A program made the position numbers and the translations under genes. Of a DNA stretch of 64,000 nt, positions 1-12,400 are shown piece after piece. The notes under the pieces were generated by a model, which saw only the letters and a program-made list of their open reading frames with translations, did no database searches and had not been told where the DNA came from. Source of the DNA: Cardinalis cardinalis (Eukaryota > Chordata > Aves > Passeriformes > Cardinalidae); the NCBI GenBank assembly GCA_014549065.1, contig JACDOX010000085.1, positions 2,910,367 through 2,974,366 on the forward strand, in the 5' to 3' direction. Position 1 is the stretch's first letter; each line of letters begins with the position of its first letter.

Positions 1-390
1 CATGAACCTTTTCCCCCCACTTTGGCTTCCCCATTCTCCTGGCATAAGCATTTCTTTGCTAAGTCAGTTTTGAATCCTGTGCTAATTTCTTATTACATAT
101 GCAATACATATGAAATGATGGTGTCTCCATGTTATGCAAAGGAGAAGAGTTACACTTTCAGAAGTTTTGAGTGATGTGGGAACTTTCTTTGGAGAAACAG
201 CATCATTCAAATTAACAGATTTCTCAAGAATCAGACCACTGCTGAGACTTGGGTTTCTTTGCAGTTCAGCANATTCATTTTCTGTAATTTCTTTGAATTT
301 TGAAACAAATTCAAAGCAACCATTGAGTCGCAGGCATGGCTGCCATCACAGCTGGAGTGATATAGCAGCAACTCTATTTTTATTTTGTAG
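1..390 (+). other. VPS35L: VPS35L intron (3' part)
   Basis: This is the end of an intron whose upstream exon lies outside the window. It finishes with a T-rich tract and tag at 390. I see no other feature in it. Confidence 0.9.
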
Positions 391-530
391 CTGATGCTTT
401 TTTCAAAGCTGCAGTGAGCCTTGTTCCTGAAGTGCCAAAAATGATCAGTGTAGATGGAAAGATGCGACCTTCTGATGCCTTCCTCCTGGAATTCCTGTGT
501 AATTTCTTTTCCACACTATTAGTTGTTCCG
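391..530 (+). CDS. VPS35L: VPS35L coding exon
   Basis: The acceptor is ttttgtag at 383-390 and the donor is gtaagtgg at 531. The exon begins two bases into an Ala codon (phase 1 entry) and ends on a full codon. The peptide starts ADAFFKAAVSLVPEVPKM and ends CNFFSTLLVVP, nearly the same as human VPS35L. Confidence 0.96.
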
Positions 531-3500
531 GTAAGTGGAGTGTGTATGAATAGCACACAGGTTAGTATAGACTGTTTTGACTTTCCTGTTTAAAAATNTA
601 GAATAGATTGGGCTTCTGGAGTGGGAAATGCAGGGATTAGTTTTCTGTGACAAGATGAACTGTTCTGCAAAATCACTCACCCCAGTGCAAAATGGGGAGG
701 CAGAACAACAGTGTGGAGGTGGAGGTACAGCACTGCACACTCTCAGCAACACCTCTCACTAGAGGTGGATTTGGGGTAGAGTGAAATCTCACCATCATTT
801 AATTGTGTAAACATCATTTGCTGGTGTATTAGCTAAGTATTCAAAAAACACTAATATATGAGGAGGGGAAAAATATAGAGCTCTAGTTCCTGTTAGTTAC
901 TTTGGTATAGGTTGCTTAATCGTTGGAGCGAAAACAATAATTAGAAGGTGTGTTTTGGCATAACCTTCATCTTCTGATGAACATTTCACAAAGTACTACC
1001 ATTCTACACCCTTCCAGTTTTTAACTAACTGTCAAATTTAGAGAGAGATGTAATTTTCTCTCCAATATTTTCAGTTATATCTAAAAGATGAGGGGAAGTT
1101 GTAAATTACCTGTATATTCATTTGTTCTTGGAGAGAGTGAGTTTTTCCTCCTCACTGAAACCTCCCTTATGGTTTTCTCCTTCCTTTTTCCTTTGCCTGT
1201 TTGGTGAAGCAGCACTCAGTGTGGTGCTGTTCCCATCCTTGCTGTCAGAGCTGTTGCAGTGGCAGGGGTGTCCCCTGTTCAGACACGTGGAGGGAAGGGG
1301 AAGCTGTCCCTGGGATGTCACTGCTGTCACTGGCTGCAGGGGAAGGTTGTGCAGTGGCTGGGATCATTAGCAGGTGATGGAAGAAGGGAGTGAAACAACC
1401 TCTCAGATTCACTAATGAAAAATAACTTGCNACAAGATGCCAGCATGCAGAAATTAGCTTCCCTAACTCTGTTCTCTGTTCAGAGAAGATCCAAAGGAAG
1501 TGTCCCCAGTGGGTTGNGATTTGTCCTGTGTGTCTTGGTGCCACTGCTCCAACTGCCAGCTGGAATTAGCCTGGTGCAGTATTAAAGCTGCTTGTAAAAA
1601 CTCCCAGCTTATGTAAAGCAGAGTCTTTCTTTTCATTTCATGTGAAAAGATTGTTGATTGTCTGTGACTGACTTCCCAGTGTAGGAGTTCTTCTGAAACT
1701 CATAATTATATGAGTAATACACTACAGCTTACTGATACCATTTTAATAATGAAATCTACCCAGTGTTTAATTTTAGAGGCTTAGCTGTTAAGAAGCTGAC
1801 AATTAATTTTGTACTGCTCCCCCATGACTCCAAAACAAAGCATTTCAAAGTTTGTCTGTGGAGGCTGCCTGGATCATGTTCTGCTTATGGGCCAAATGGG
1901 CATTTTAGATGGAAACTGGAAAAAAATTCAAAGGATTTGCAGGAAGCACACTTAAGAAAAGTAGCTNTCAGCTTTAATTATATTGTAGGTCTGCTTTTAT
2001 AGAGCTCAAACTGTGACTCTCCACCACTGAATTACTGCAAATAATCCTATTTTTGTTCTGGGGTTGTGGTGTTGGTTTTGACCTCTCTTTTTTCTTCTCT
2101 GTAGGACCATCCAGAACAAGGAGTGTTGTTCCTTGTGCGAGGATTACTGAATGTGATCCAGGATTACACTTGGGAGGATAACAGTGATGACAAAGTCAGG
2201 ATTTATACCAATGTTTTGCATCTGCTGTCTGCAATGACTCAAGAAGCATTTATCTACCATGTAGATAAAGGTAATACCTAAGGGAGGCTCTGGCTCCTTG
2301 CATTCCACCAGGGCTTTTGTAGTATTATCTTATTACCATAGGCAGTTAATGAAGACCAGTGATAATCAGTCTCACAGGATGGATTATTTTTCTATCCAGT
2401 TCCAGGTATTGTAACTTAGAATAATCCAGGAGTTGGCTTCTGAACAGGTGCAGTCTGTTCTTTAAAGTGAATCTGGGCAGAGTGGGTTACTTAGTTTGCT
2501 TCTGGTGGTGTTGGTGCAAATGCTTATAAATGTGAACTTTTCAAGTAAAGATTATGCATATGAAGGGTTTTATTTAAGTCTAAAGCATCAACTTGATTTA
2601 TACTCATCGTTGGTGTTTCATCCACATTTATTAACAACTCCAGTTTTCAGAATGTAAAGCCTAGTCTTCATTATTTAAATGATGTATTTGCTGCTTTGAA
2701 GGCAGGCTTTGAGTTCTGGAAATGGCAGTAACTTACAAAAATATTCAGAATAGCTAGAAAATGCTAAAGATTTTACATTTTGAAAAATAGCTGTCATCTT
2801 GTTTTGTAATAGTTTTTGGAATGTTTTGATATATGCTTTAGAATTTGAATATTTGCCTTCTGATTACAGATTACTAAATTAAGGTAGAGTAATAAATAAA
2901 AATCCTTTAAAGCACCCTGAAGATTAATGAGTCAGAGAGGCCAAGATGGTTTGACTTTTTCTTTGTTGCACAGACTTTCACAGAGGGGAAGGCTGGAATG
3001 TGTTCTGCAGTTCTGGTGAATAGTCTGTCAGATTTACCACCCATGACAAACACCTCTTGCAGTTATTGCACAGAAAGCAGCTGTCAGTGGAAGTNCTACT
3101 CTGTAGTAAATCTGCTGTTCAAATTCTGTAAGGAAGTGTGCTTTAGCTTTTTCTTTTACTCCATTTTCTAGATGACCAAAATAGCTGCATAATCCCAAGA
3201 TGAGAAGTCTAAATAAATTAGATTTTAATGGAGAGAAGCATGGAAATATAAATTAGTCATTTTCCCCCTGTAGTAGGGCAATGGGAGTTTTTTCCAGGTG
3301 GACCTTGTACCTTAGGTTATTGAAATGAAGTTTACTTGATAACAGGGGATTATCTTTTATCTTTAGTGCTTTCTGATTTACCTAGAATATATTTAAACCT
3401 AAAAATTTCTTTTACCCTACTTCTTACTAGNACATAAATAAATTAGGGCAAAAGACATGTTTAAAATCACAATTATATGAGCTGTAAAAACTTGAGCTCT

Positions 3501-6500
3501 CTCCCTCCTAAGAATCCTTTAAGGTCTTTGAAACTAAAAATATACTTCTTGAATTTCTATTCATCACTTTGAGGTAATAATGGGTTTATTTTAAGGGGGG
3601 NAAAAAAGGCAGTTTCTTTTGAAAATCTGGTTATTTTTACTAAATAAACCACAAATTGTTTGGTCCAGTGCTGCTGCCATTGTAGATGATGGCCATGTTC
3701 TTCTAAAGTGATGGAAGCAGGGAGTCTGTCTGTGGAAAACCTGAAAATTGACATAATCTGTTGCTTCACNTTGAGTCTAAGAGATATTTGTGAGGCTGGC
3801 TGCATCCCGGAATATAGGATTGGCTTTAAGCTAAAAGATTCTTCTCAGTGTTTTGCTCTTAAAATCAAAAGGACATAGTAGGCAACCAAGTGGTAGGCAC
3901 TTAAAAAACATAGTTCTGTGTGTGTTTTGTGGAGGAGGGTCATTTTATGACTTCTAAATGTGGNCTTCTGTCAATATATGATGTTTCCAATAGCAAATAA
4001 ATGTACAGCTCTTTAGGCAGAGCTAAGCTTGAATTCATCTCTGCAGTTGATTCCAACGATGCTCTCTATGGTGGAGACTCCAAGTTCCTGGCTGAAATTA
4101 ATAAACTGAGTGAGACAGTGGTGTCACAGATCCTGGATCACCTGAAAACCCTGGGAAAGGAGGAGGTATGTTCTTACTCAGCTTGAGTCAATACAAAACC
4201 AAAAGTAATTTGAGGTTGAAGCAACAGACCACCTTTGACCAGGACTTGGTCTTTTCAGAAGCTTCAGGAACTTCATAACAAAAGGAAATTGGGTATTTTT
4301 ACTTGTTTAGAAAGTGAGACCATCACATAGGCAGGCTTGTAGTGGACACCTAATGATGTCCAATTCTGTAATGAGCAAAGTGAGAATTCACAGTTAGTTT
4401 AGTACGGGGGAAAATACAATGAAAGCCACCTATAATTATAAAAGTGTCAGATCCCAGGCACTGAGATGATGTCAGGAGAGAGGTCCAGAAGGAGGAAATA
4501 GTTGTTTTGTCTTTACTCTGAGTTTATTATATTTGTTCAATATAAAATAAAGAAAACTCTAGGCTGCTTATTGGATTTCTTGATTGGAATTCAGAGGCTC
4601 TGAGGGATCAAATCTAGCTTAATGGATTGTATATGAAAGGCAGGTGACTGATGTTTGCTGAAATAATGAGAACTCACTGTTCTGTTAATGTACCTGTTTC
4701 TGAGAATGGACAGCTTCCCAGGCAGCCCTTACTGGATGGCTGCTATTGATAGAAATCCTGTGGCTGCTGGCCTGGAATGGGAGGGCAGGGTGTGATTGAT
4801 TGGATGGAATTTTTTAGATGGGCTATTTGCACAGTAGCCNAGGGTGTTTGCCAATACAGAATGTGTTAAGTGATACATATTGGGAGGACACTGTGCTAAG
4901 TTTAGCCTTTTCTCTGCTTTTGCTATCCTGTTTGTCCTTCCTTGAGCAATGGCAGAGATGGAAGATGAAAATATCCTTTGCTCAAATCCTCTACATCATT
5001 GTACACATCACCTCAGGGAACAGTAGTTCTTTTTCAGAGCAGCAGCAGCAGAAACAACCATTCTAGCACAGCTAAGAATGTCCAATGTTTAGGGTCTTGG
5101 TAGGAAATTTAAATAGTTTTCAGGAATGTGGGTTNTATGTTAGGGATTTTTTTGCATCTGACTCCTGTATGGAATGTTTGTAGTGCTTNAAATCCATGGT
5201 TTCTGAAAGGCCTTTTTTTGTTTGTTTTCTCCTTTCAAGCATGCTTTGAGTAGGGAGACACTGAGGCTGTTGTTGCACAGACAACTGGATTTAAGGCTAA
5301 GCAGCANAGATACAGGTGCTTGGCCTGCCTTTGCCTCTGCACCTTGGATTTGCTCCTCTGTCCATCCTTATTTACAAAGAGGGACCANTTGTTTTGCTTT
5401 GTTGAGTGAAAGTCATTGAGAGATTTAGATAAAAATTGCTTTGTAAGAACAGTTGTTTGAGGAAGCTGTTGTTGCTGAGGAAATAGAAGTGATGAGAATA
5501 TTGTCAGAGATCTCTAATTGTGCTAAAGTAAAGCTGGCCATAAAATCACTGTGGTATTTGGATTGCTTCAGTGTTGGTGACCTTTTATTATTCATCTTCT
5601 TGGCTGCTCATTTAAATGAACAAGGCTCTAATGATTTTGTGTTTTTATTGGTTCATTTCCTTTAAAAGCTATAAAGGAAAATAAATTTTTCTCACAATAA
5701 AATCCTTTCACCAAAATGGCAACTTGGAAGAGAACAATGCATCTTATTGTTAACACACCGTGGTCTTTTCACAATATTAGAGAATGCTTCATTTGTGTGA
5801 CAGTGCTAGAATGGAGATTTTTAGTTCTGGACAGTTCTGTAAAGTTCAAGCTGTTTCTAGTCAAGAGAACATGTAGCAGTGAATCCTCTCTGCTTTGTGT
5901 GTGAGGAAATTGCTCTTATGCTCCTTAAGGTCCTTCCTCAGCAAACGTAGGGGAAGTAGCTACAAATATGGTGCAAATATGTTCATATCACCAGAGTTTC
6001 AGTTATCACCTGAAAGAATAGCAGGGAATAAACATCTTTGGTTAAATAAATAAATAAAAGTAGAATAGACTGGGGGGAATAAAGCCTGAAGTTGCATTAA
6101 TTTAGATTAATGACAGTGGTCTCTCTAAAAATTTACAGCTAGGGTGGTCTAAGTGCAGGGCTGGTTGGTGGGAGGGTGATTTCTATGCAGTTGTAGGGAG
6201 TCTGGAGTTGTAAATGTGTCAGACCTACATTCTGTGCTGTGGCAAAGTGCAATGAGGAGTCCTGAGTAATTATTTTATTTACAGCAGCTTATGTTGATTT
6301 ACAGCTAGTGCTGTTTGCTGCATTTTGAATGGAGTATGAAAACCCTGACTGTATTTTTATGTCTGTAACTCTAGCTGTGTGTCACAAAAGGAGTGTCCTT
6401 TGAACTTCTGAGAGTTCAGAGAGGCCGGTGAGGTTAAGCTGGGTACTTTGGGATGAGCGTACAGTAACANGGGAATATTTTTGTTTTCATGCTAGACCCT

Positions 6501-7239
6501 GAAGAGGCAGAGCCAGCTGGCTCTCTATTTCTTTAACACCATTCTGGCTCATGGGGACCTACGGAACAACAGACTGAACCAGCTCTCAGTCAATCTCTGG
6601 AATCTTGCTCAGAAGCATGGCTTTGCTGACACCAAGACTATGGTAAGGGAAGGAGACAGACAATACAGAGAGGTTTTAGTTCTTAATATCTTTTCCATTC
6701 TTTATTTGGGAAAAGGCAACATTTTCTTGAACTGAATAAACCTCATCTCTTTACAAGCTACTATCTTAAAAAAATCAAATTATCTTAAAACCCCAACAAG
6801 TTATTTTTCTAAATGCTTCTTAAATGAACAAGCAACTTGTCTTATTTCAAGTGGTCTGTATCTTTCTAGAATTTTAATANTATGACAAGCATTAAGGAAC
6901 CTGAAAGTGTTGGTTGTTCTTAACTTTTTGTTCAGTACAGAAAACTAGCTTTAAGAGAAATAACTGCATTTTTATTTTGTGGAGAAACTGCCTGGTGAAA
7001 GCTTGTAAAGTGGCATTTGAGAGCCTTTAAGAAACATACACATGATAAAGAGCATGATGTAAAACACCTTCACAAAGATGAACTGATGGCTATGAAATGA
7101 GACACTGAAAATCTCCAAATACCTTTCTTTTCAAATCTAGGTGAAAACCCTGGAATACATCAAGAGGAAGAGCAAGCAACCTGAAATGAGTCATTTCACA
7201 GACTTGGCCCTCCGGCTTCCTCTGCAGTCCAGGACCTGA
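391..7239 (+). CDS. VPS35L: VPS35L, C-terminal part (five last coding exons)
   Basis: VPS35L (C16orf62) is the VPS35-like alpha-solenoid scaffold of Retriever. With VPS26C and VPS29, and with the CCC complex, it recycles cargo such as integrins from endosomes to the plasma membrane. Coding exons here are 391-530, 2105-2270, 4047-4165, 6496-6642 and 7141-7239. All have GT-AG borders and codon phases that join without error. The joined reading frame gives about 222 residues up to the stop at 7237-7239 and follows the human C-terminus closely, including LLEFLCNFFSTLL, NVIQDYTWEDNSD, LYGGDSKFLAE, LAHGDLRNN, QLSVNLW and a final LRLPLQ-RT. This is the C-terminal HEAT-like part which in VPS35-family proteins binds VPS29. 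The remaining ~740 residues of the human-length (about 963 aa) protein must lie upstream of the window. The gene converges on KNOP1. Confidence 0.97.
531..2104 (+). other. VPS35L: VPS35L intron
   Basis: This is a GT-AG intron between two verified exons. It contains scattered single Ns and a few short chance ORFs. I recognise no repeat or conserved element in it. Confidence 0.9.
2105..2270 (+). CDS. VPS35L: VPS35L coding exon
   Basis: The acceptor is tctctgtag and the donor gtaataccta. It encodes DHPEQGVLFLVRGLLNVIQ, then DYTWEDNSDDKVRIYTNV, up to the first base of a Val codon. At 166 bp it enters in phase 0 and leaves in phase 1, matching the neighbouring exons. Confidence 0.96.
2271..4046 (+). 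other. VPS35L: VPS35L intron
   Basis: This is an AT-rich GT-AG intron between verified exons. I see no gene or recognisable repeat. Confidence 0.9.
4047..4165 (+). CDS. VPS35L: VPS35L coding exon
   Basis: The acceptor is tctctgcag and the donor gtatgttc. The exon completes Val and encodes DSNDALYGGDSKFLAEINK, then LSETVVSQILDHLKTLGKEE. The 119-bp length fits phase 1 in and phase 0 out. A forward ATG-initiated reading of the same frame starting at 4001 is intronic and not the real start. Confidence 0.96.
4166..6495 (+). other. VPS35L: VPS35L intron
   Basis: This GT-AG intron separates the 119-bp and 147-bp exons. The short forward ORFs inside it (4818-5066, 5453-5665) show no relation to VPS35L or another family I recognise and appear to be chance ORFs. 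Confidence 0.9.
6496..6642 (+). CDS. VPS35L: VPS35L coding exon
   Basis: The acceptor is catgctag and the donor gtaagggaag. Its 49 whole codons include TLKRQSQLALYFFNTILAHG and NNRLNQLSVNLWNLAQKHGF, matching the human sequence with conservative changes. Confidence 0.96.
6643..7140 (+). other. VPS35L: VPS35L last intron
   Basis: This short GT-AG intron precedes the terminal exon. Nothing else is seen in it. Confidence 0.9.
7141..7239 (+). CDS. VPS35L: VPS35L terminal coding exon
   Basis: The acceptor is tcaaatctag. It encodes VKTLEYIKRKSKQPEMSHFT, DLALRLPLQSRT and TGA at 7237-7239. The conserved C-terminal LRLPLQ-RT identifies it as the true end of VPS35L. Confidence 0.97.
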   Translation: MKTLEYIKRKSKQPEMSHFTDLALRLPLQSRT

Positions 7240-7905
7240 TGGGTGCCTCTTCCAGGGAGTCCTACCTGCACAAGGGAGCAGGGAAGCAAGGCCACAAATC
7301 ACTGATCCACACTCTCACTGCAGGAGCTCAGTGTATTGTTACTTTCCTTAGTGAGGCACATTTACTTGGGCACAGCAAAGGTAAAACTGTTCTGAGTGCA
7401 ATAATTTANCCTGAGTATCTGTATCCAGTTTTACCATAGCATTGTTATTTTAAATGCTGATTTACATTCAGTAAACAGTTATCTTGAACCTCTATGGTTG
7501 CAAAAGCCTTTTGAGATCTAATCTGTTGTAACTTTAACAAAAAAGGAAGATAATCTGTAGAAATGAGTTCACAGCCTCAAAACTTCATCCTTCTTGCAGA
7601 ATACTCATTCTCTTCTGCAGAAAGCAGCATTTCAATAGAACAGACTGAGTTTTCTCTCTGCTTTGGGATGCTGCCAGCATTTGCCTGGCTGGTTCCAGCA
7701 GCAGAGAACAATGGCTGAGGTGTTACTGCTCTAATTTCTGCAATACATTTACACAGACATGTTTATGTTTTCATTTTAGTCCAGTGGTGTTTTGTAAAAT
7801 GGAAGGAATCTTTAAGTGTTGCAAAGGAAAATGGAAATTATGCAAAGTCGTCTATATTTGCAAAGTACCTACCACTGAATAAAACAATTTGCAGTTCATC
7901 TCTGT
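7240..7905 (+). other. VPS35L: VPS35L 3' untranslated region (proposed)
   Basis: Untranslated sequence runs from the stop to the first good polyadenylation signal at 7878-7883. The end is inferred from that signal and a G/T-rich stretch after it. Longer forms reaching the AATAAA at 7987, 8834 or 8982 are possible. Confidence 0.5.
7878..7883 (+). terminator. VPS35L: VPS35L polyadenylation signal AATAAA
   Basis: This is a canonical AATAAA about 640 bases after the stop codon. A G/T-rich segment at about 7900-7930 (gttctgggggagttcctttg) resembles a downstream element. Alternative AATAAA hexamers on the same strand lie at 7987-7992, 8834-8839 and 8982-8987. Confidence 0.5.
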
Positions 7906-8860
7906 GTTCTGGGGGAGTTCCTTTGTGTNTACAAATCTATCACCTTACCCTTCTGGAATTTGGTTACATGTACTGTTATTATTTCTAATAAAATTTCGCT
8001 CTCGCCCCTTCTGCCCTATGGTAAGGAACCATGTTGAGATCTTTTATCTATTGCTACTTTTGTTTAGTGGTTTTTTTTCTTCTCCTTCCCAGGCAAGTAG
8101 CTGAGGGCTCAAATTTAGCACTTGTTTCAAACCAGAAGAGAAAACAGAACCTCAACTACCTGAATTTTAGTAAAACAAGAGCCAAAACCTAGAAGGGCTG
8201 GTGGAAGCTGGTGCTGNACACTGAGAGCACTGATGCAGATCAGCCTCATATTGAGGTAGGGGTGGTTTAAATGCACTTTAAAGGAGAAGGTTTTCTCCAA
8301 GAAGTTTAGACCCTGCAGGAGGAGCATCTCCCTGTTCCCAGATACAGGAATGGATTGATGGCAGCCCCTTAAGATGGAGTCTCAGCATAATTTTCACTTC
8401 CTCTCAAGAGTTGCCCAAAATGCATCAGAACCCAGTGCTGTTAAGTGTGTTTTCTGCTAGAGGCAGATGCTTTCAGGTAGAGCAGTCCATTGCAGAAAAC
8501 TACTGTGGAAAAGTGAAGCTGTCTTAAAAGATAAAGCAATGTAGTAGTTCTATTGGTGCTACTCTCCAAAGTGCTTATACTTTCATTTTTAGGTTACAGC
8601 TGCTGATGGAAAATTCAACTGCCAGAGCATAGATCAAATATAGAGGATGATCAATGCTATCTGTTACTATAAGGAAGATGTTAGATTTTTAAGATGTTAG
8701 ATTTTTAAGAATTACTTTCTGAGTTAAAAGTTTGCCCTCATCAAATTTGAGGGCACACCACTAATGTGTCTTCAAAGTAAAGCACCATCATTTTGTACCA
8801 CTGAGTGTAAAAAATGTGGAGATTTTACATAGCAATAAAATCCTTTGGAATCACTTATGA
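7906..8860. other. VPS35L-KNOP1 convergent intergenic stretch
   Basis: This stretch lies between the two convergent 3' ends. It holds later candidate plus-strand AATAAA signals (7987 and 8834) and a small direct duplication at 8675-8709. No gene is seen. Confidence 0.6.
8675..8709. repeat. 16-bp direct duplication
   Basis: The unit aagatgttagattttt occurs twice back to back and is followed by aag. It is a small local duplication with no apparent function. Confidence 0.85.
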
Positions 8861-9165
8861 TATAGATAAAAGTAAGTTTATTAAATCAGCATTAAAAAAA
8901 AATTACTGAATTTCAACTAATTGCAGGCATGGCACACATCTTCAGTCTTTGAGGGAGGCTGTCTCTTGCCTTGCAGAACATAATAAAGGTTTCAAAAACT
9001 TACTGTTTGGATGAAGTGAGGACTCAGCTCCACTGGTAAATGTAGCTGAAAACTTGAACTTCAAGGACTTCATAAACAAAATTTCTTCGGCATTTTGATA
9101 CTTTGTTTCAAGTAAAAAATGTAGAAGGCAAAAAGAAATTTTCCTCTCTNTATTACTTCTGAGTT
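8860..9165 (-). other. KNOP1: KNOP1 3' untranslated region (proposed)
   Basis: The segment runs from the KNOP1 stop at 9166-9168 to just beyond the minus-strand AATAAA at 8882-8877. The exact cleavage site is inferred. Confidence 0.55.
8877..8882 (-). terminator. KNOP1: KNOP1 polyadenylation signal AATAAA
   Basis: The plus strand reads tttatt, giving AATAAA on the minus strand 284 bases after the KNOP1 stop codon. It lies only 38 bases from a plus-strand AATAAA (8834-8839), so the two convergent genes could overlap at their 3' ends. Confidence 0.55.
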
Positions 9166-9477
9166 TTAATCTTCAAATTTTATAGATCTAGATGCATATT
9201 TGTCTATGTATCCTTTTTTGTTGGCATTAGGCTGAAATCCAAGACCAATTCCTCTGTGTTGCTTCAAGTCCATTGCTTTATCAAACTCCATCTTCAGAGC
9301 CTGCTGTAACTTCTCCTCCCCTTCCTGGTTCAGAGCCATGTTTGGTTTGTTTGCAATTGCTGAAGGACTTTGGATAGGCACAGGACCTTTTTTAAAACCA
9401 CCCAACAGTCTAAAAAACTTATTTTGTTCCTCAGAACTTTTAAAAGTAGCTGTACTCCACTGTCCAAGGTTCATTTC
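9166..9477 (-). CDS. KNOP1: KNOP1 terminal coding exon (SMAP-like domain)
   Basis: The minus-strand acceptor is ttgcctcacag at 9478. The exon enters in phase 0 with Glu and then MNLGQWSTATF. Conserved features are GQWSTATF, KFFRLLGGFKKG, NMALNQ, LQQALKMEFDKAM, RGIGLGF and the terminal SRSIKFED before TAA at 9168-9166. The internal ATG at 9474 is not a start; it is only the first Met of the exon. Confidence 0.95.
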   Translation of the reverse strand, partial: EMNLGQWSTATFKSSEEQNKFFRLLGGFKKGPVPIQSPSAIANKPNMALNQEGEEKLQQALKMEFDKAMDLKQHRGIGLGFQPNANKKGYIDKYASRSIKFED

Positions 9478-12400
9478 CTGTGAGGCAAAACAAAGTTAAC
9501 ACTAAAATTAAGAAATATCAAGACCAAGGAAGACAATTTCTGGCTGTGTACATGAGAACAGAACACAGAAGCCTGACAGGGGCTCAGAGCTGTTATTCCA
9601 TGGGCAGAACCTCTCCAGGGATGTGGTANCAGACTGACCTGACTCTGCCTGAGTGCACCTTCAGCATTTCAGCCATTTCACCTGGAGCCAGGTGAATGCC
9701 CCTTGAGAAGCTCCTTTCCCTCTGTCCTTGGCTTTCTGCTCTCTCTTTACCCAGCTCCAAGAGCCAGACAGCATCTCTTATTCTAGGAAAACTGTCAGAC
9801 TCAATCCTCTTTCACTGTCACTCTGTAGGGTTATCTTTTCATCCTCCCACTGCCTAGTTAGGGAGCTGCTGTTTTCAGCAGTGTTTTGTTAGTTGTGGAC
9901 ACTGTTCACTCTGGCTCATAAGNTTTAAGTAATGTTTGCATTCTCATCCCACTAATTACAATTAATATTGCAAGGGTGCACAACCAGAGGGCCTCCCCTA
10001 TCCAACAGGACCAAGTCCAATTCTCTTAAAGCCTCCCCTCCCCTGCAGTTTGCTGGGTTCTTTGTATTGACTGTANTTGCATTTAACTGCCCTCTCTAAA
10101 CTACTTCACCCCTTCAGGATTTTTCTTCTGGCTGCAGATTCTGGCCCCTTTCTGAGGCAATATCCAGCTAAAATGGGATTTCAGCTGTTTGTGGAAAACC
10201 CCAGATACANCATAGGATTTACAGAGTTCATGAACTTTTGGCTTACCTAAGAACAGGCTTCATTATTCAAGGGTGTATTTGACTCCTGAGCTATAGCTAT
10301 GCAGTCACTTATAAATATTTTGGCAGGGTTTACTCAGAATTTTTTCTTTAAAATGGGGCATGATACTAAATGGCAGAATGTCTGANTATTAATTAACCAG
10401 ATTAAGCTGGCTACATCAAAGGAAAAAAATGTGAATTCAGTGGTATGTTTATGTCAGCCTGAAATCCTTCCAACAGAACAGTTGCAGCTTGCATGAAACA
10501 GTCATTCTCCAGCAGACAGCCAACATCACACACAGCATGCTACACAGCTGCAGGAAAACTACAGCAGGGGTTTAAGGTAAAAAAAAGCAAGGCTGGAGTA
10601 TCATTCACTATCACAGGCCAGAATACCTGGTATGAAAGAAAGCTACTCATAATACTTCAGCCTTTTGACCTTGCAAGCTGCTGCACAAGCCCAGTCTGTG
10701 ACACAGATACATGCACACACATCCAGATACACACAAGACAAAGATAAATAAATGTAAGTCCTCCCTTTGCAATGGGAGACATCTGCACTGATGCAAATAT
10801 AATTATGGCTTGTCAAAACTCTGTTTTAAGTGAGCTGCTGGCAGGCACTACACACAGCTTCTGCTGAAGCATTTCCAGCTCACTTTGTGGAGCTGATGAA
10901 TTAGTTTTCACAGCTTCTATTCTTCTGCATCCTACTAAACAGAAACAGATCAGTGCCAAAGAACTGAGATCTCCTGCCAAGGATGTCATTTTTCTCAATG
11001 ACTCCAGAGACTATTAGACAGTTGTAGTTCCAGACTATGAGACTCCCTCCCACTATGTCAGATCTACAGTTGTCTCAGGCATTTGTTTGAGGCATATTCC
11101 AGCTTTCTAGGCATTCTGGCAGTCCTGCAAAACAACACAAGCCTGAATTACTAGCAAAGCTTTCTCTCCACCTCAATTTTCTTACCCCTGGCTAAACACT
11201 GCAGCAAGTTTCCACGACCTTACTGTGAATGTGTCAGGAGCCAAGTGAGTAGGATACAAAAGCAAAGAATGAGGAATCACCTTCCAAAGAGGTGGGGGAA
11301 GATGCAGAAGCCATGAGAGGACTGACTCTGAACATCACACACCTGTGTTAACAGCTGCCACCCCTTTACCTTTCCATGGGTGTCCCTGTTGCTCAATGTG
11401 TGCAAAGTCTTGCAGGTAAGAAATCAGAAACACTTCAGTGACTGCTGCATCCATAGCCCAAAAATTACTTGTATTTCACAGTAAGCAGAAAATGCTTCTG
11501 TAGCAATGTNTGATGGCTCATTCTCCAGAGGAACCAGAGAAAATGTTTTTGAGGAGTGATGATGGGAATTAGAGCAGTGTGCAGAGGCAAGGAGTTCAGT
11601 GCTCAGCTCTCAGACTCTGGGCACTGAACCAAACTGTTCTATAGCACGACCTGAAATGTGCAGTAGAAGGAACACTGCTGTACATGAGCCACGTACAAAA
11701 GAGCACAGTGGTTCTTACAGGAACCTGCCCTGGAACACAGTATTTCCATCAGGCTGAGGTCTAAACTCATACATCACCTGTGCCACTCTGGAACTGAGAG
11801 CCTTGGTTTTGCCAGATTCTCTGTCAATCTCTTCCTGCAGGGCCTGCCGCCTCACCTAGTGTGCAGAAAATGATACATGCAGCATAAGACTCTGTGTCCA
11901 GGGTGTTAAATTTAAAATTCACAGTGAAATAGTAAGAGAAAAACAGAATAATTAGTTATCTTCAGAATTTTGTAGGGAAAATTAAAAGGTGCATGGGACC
12001 CTTTCACACACTCAACATGAGAACTGTAATTTTTAGTGTCTGTTAAATGAGTGCTTTGCTGTATCAAGTAAGTCTAATTTTCTACCTGTCTGCATTGACG
12101 AGAGGCAAAGGAATGTGTCTTTAACTTAGTAAGTTAATTAGTTCTGACACTGACTGTACATTTTGGACTTAACCCACATGTAAAGCACATTTTAAGCAGA
12201 NCTTTATTTAGGGAAATTTAGGCACAGATAAGCAACAAAGCAGTTTTTTGTATCAATTCCTATGCATATTTTNAATGCTGATTTGCTATAGATCTTACCC
12301 ACTTAGGACAAAGCATACCTTGTCTATGTTAATTTCATCACAGTTTCCTTTCTTTTCCTTCACAATAATTACACCATCTAGATGTTCCTGTAAAACAGGA

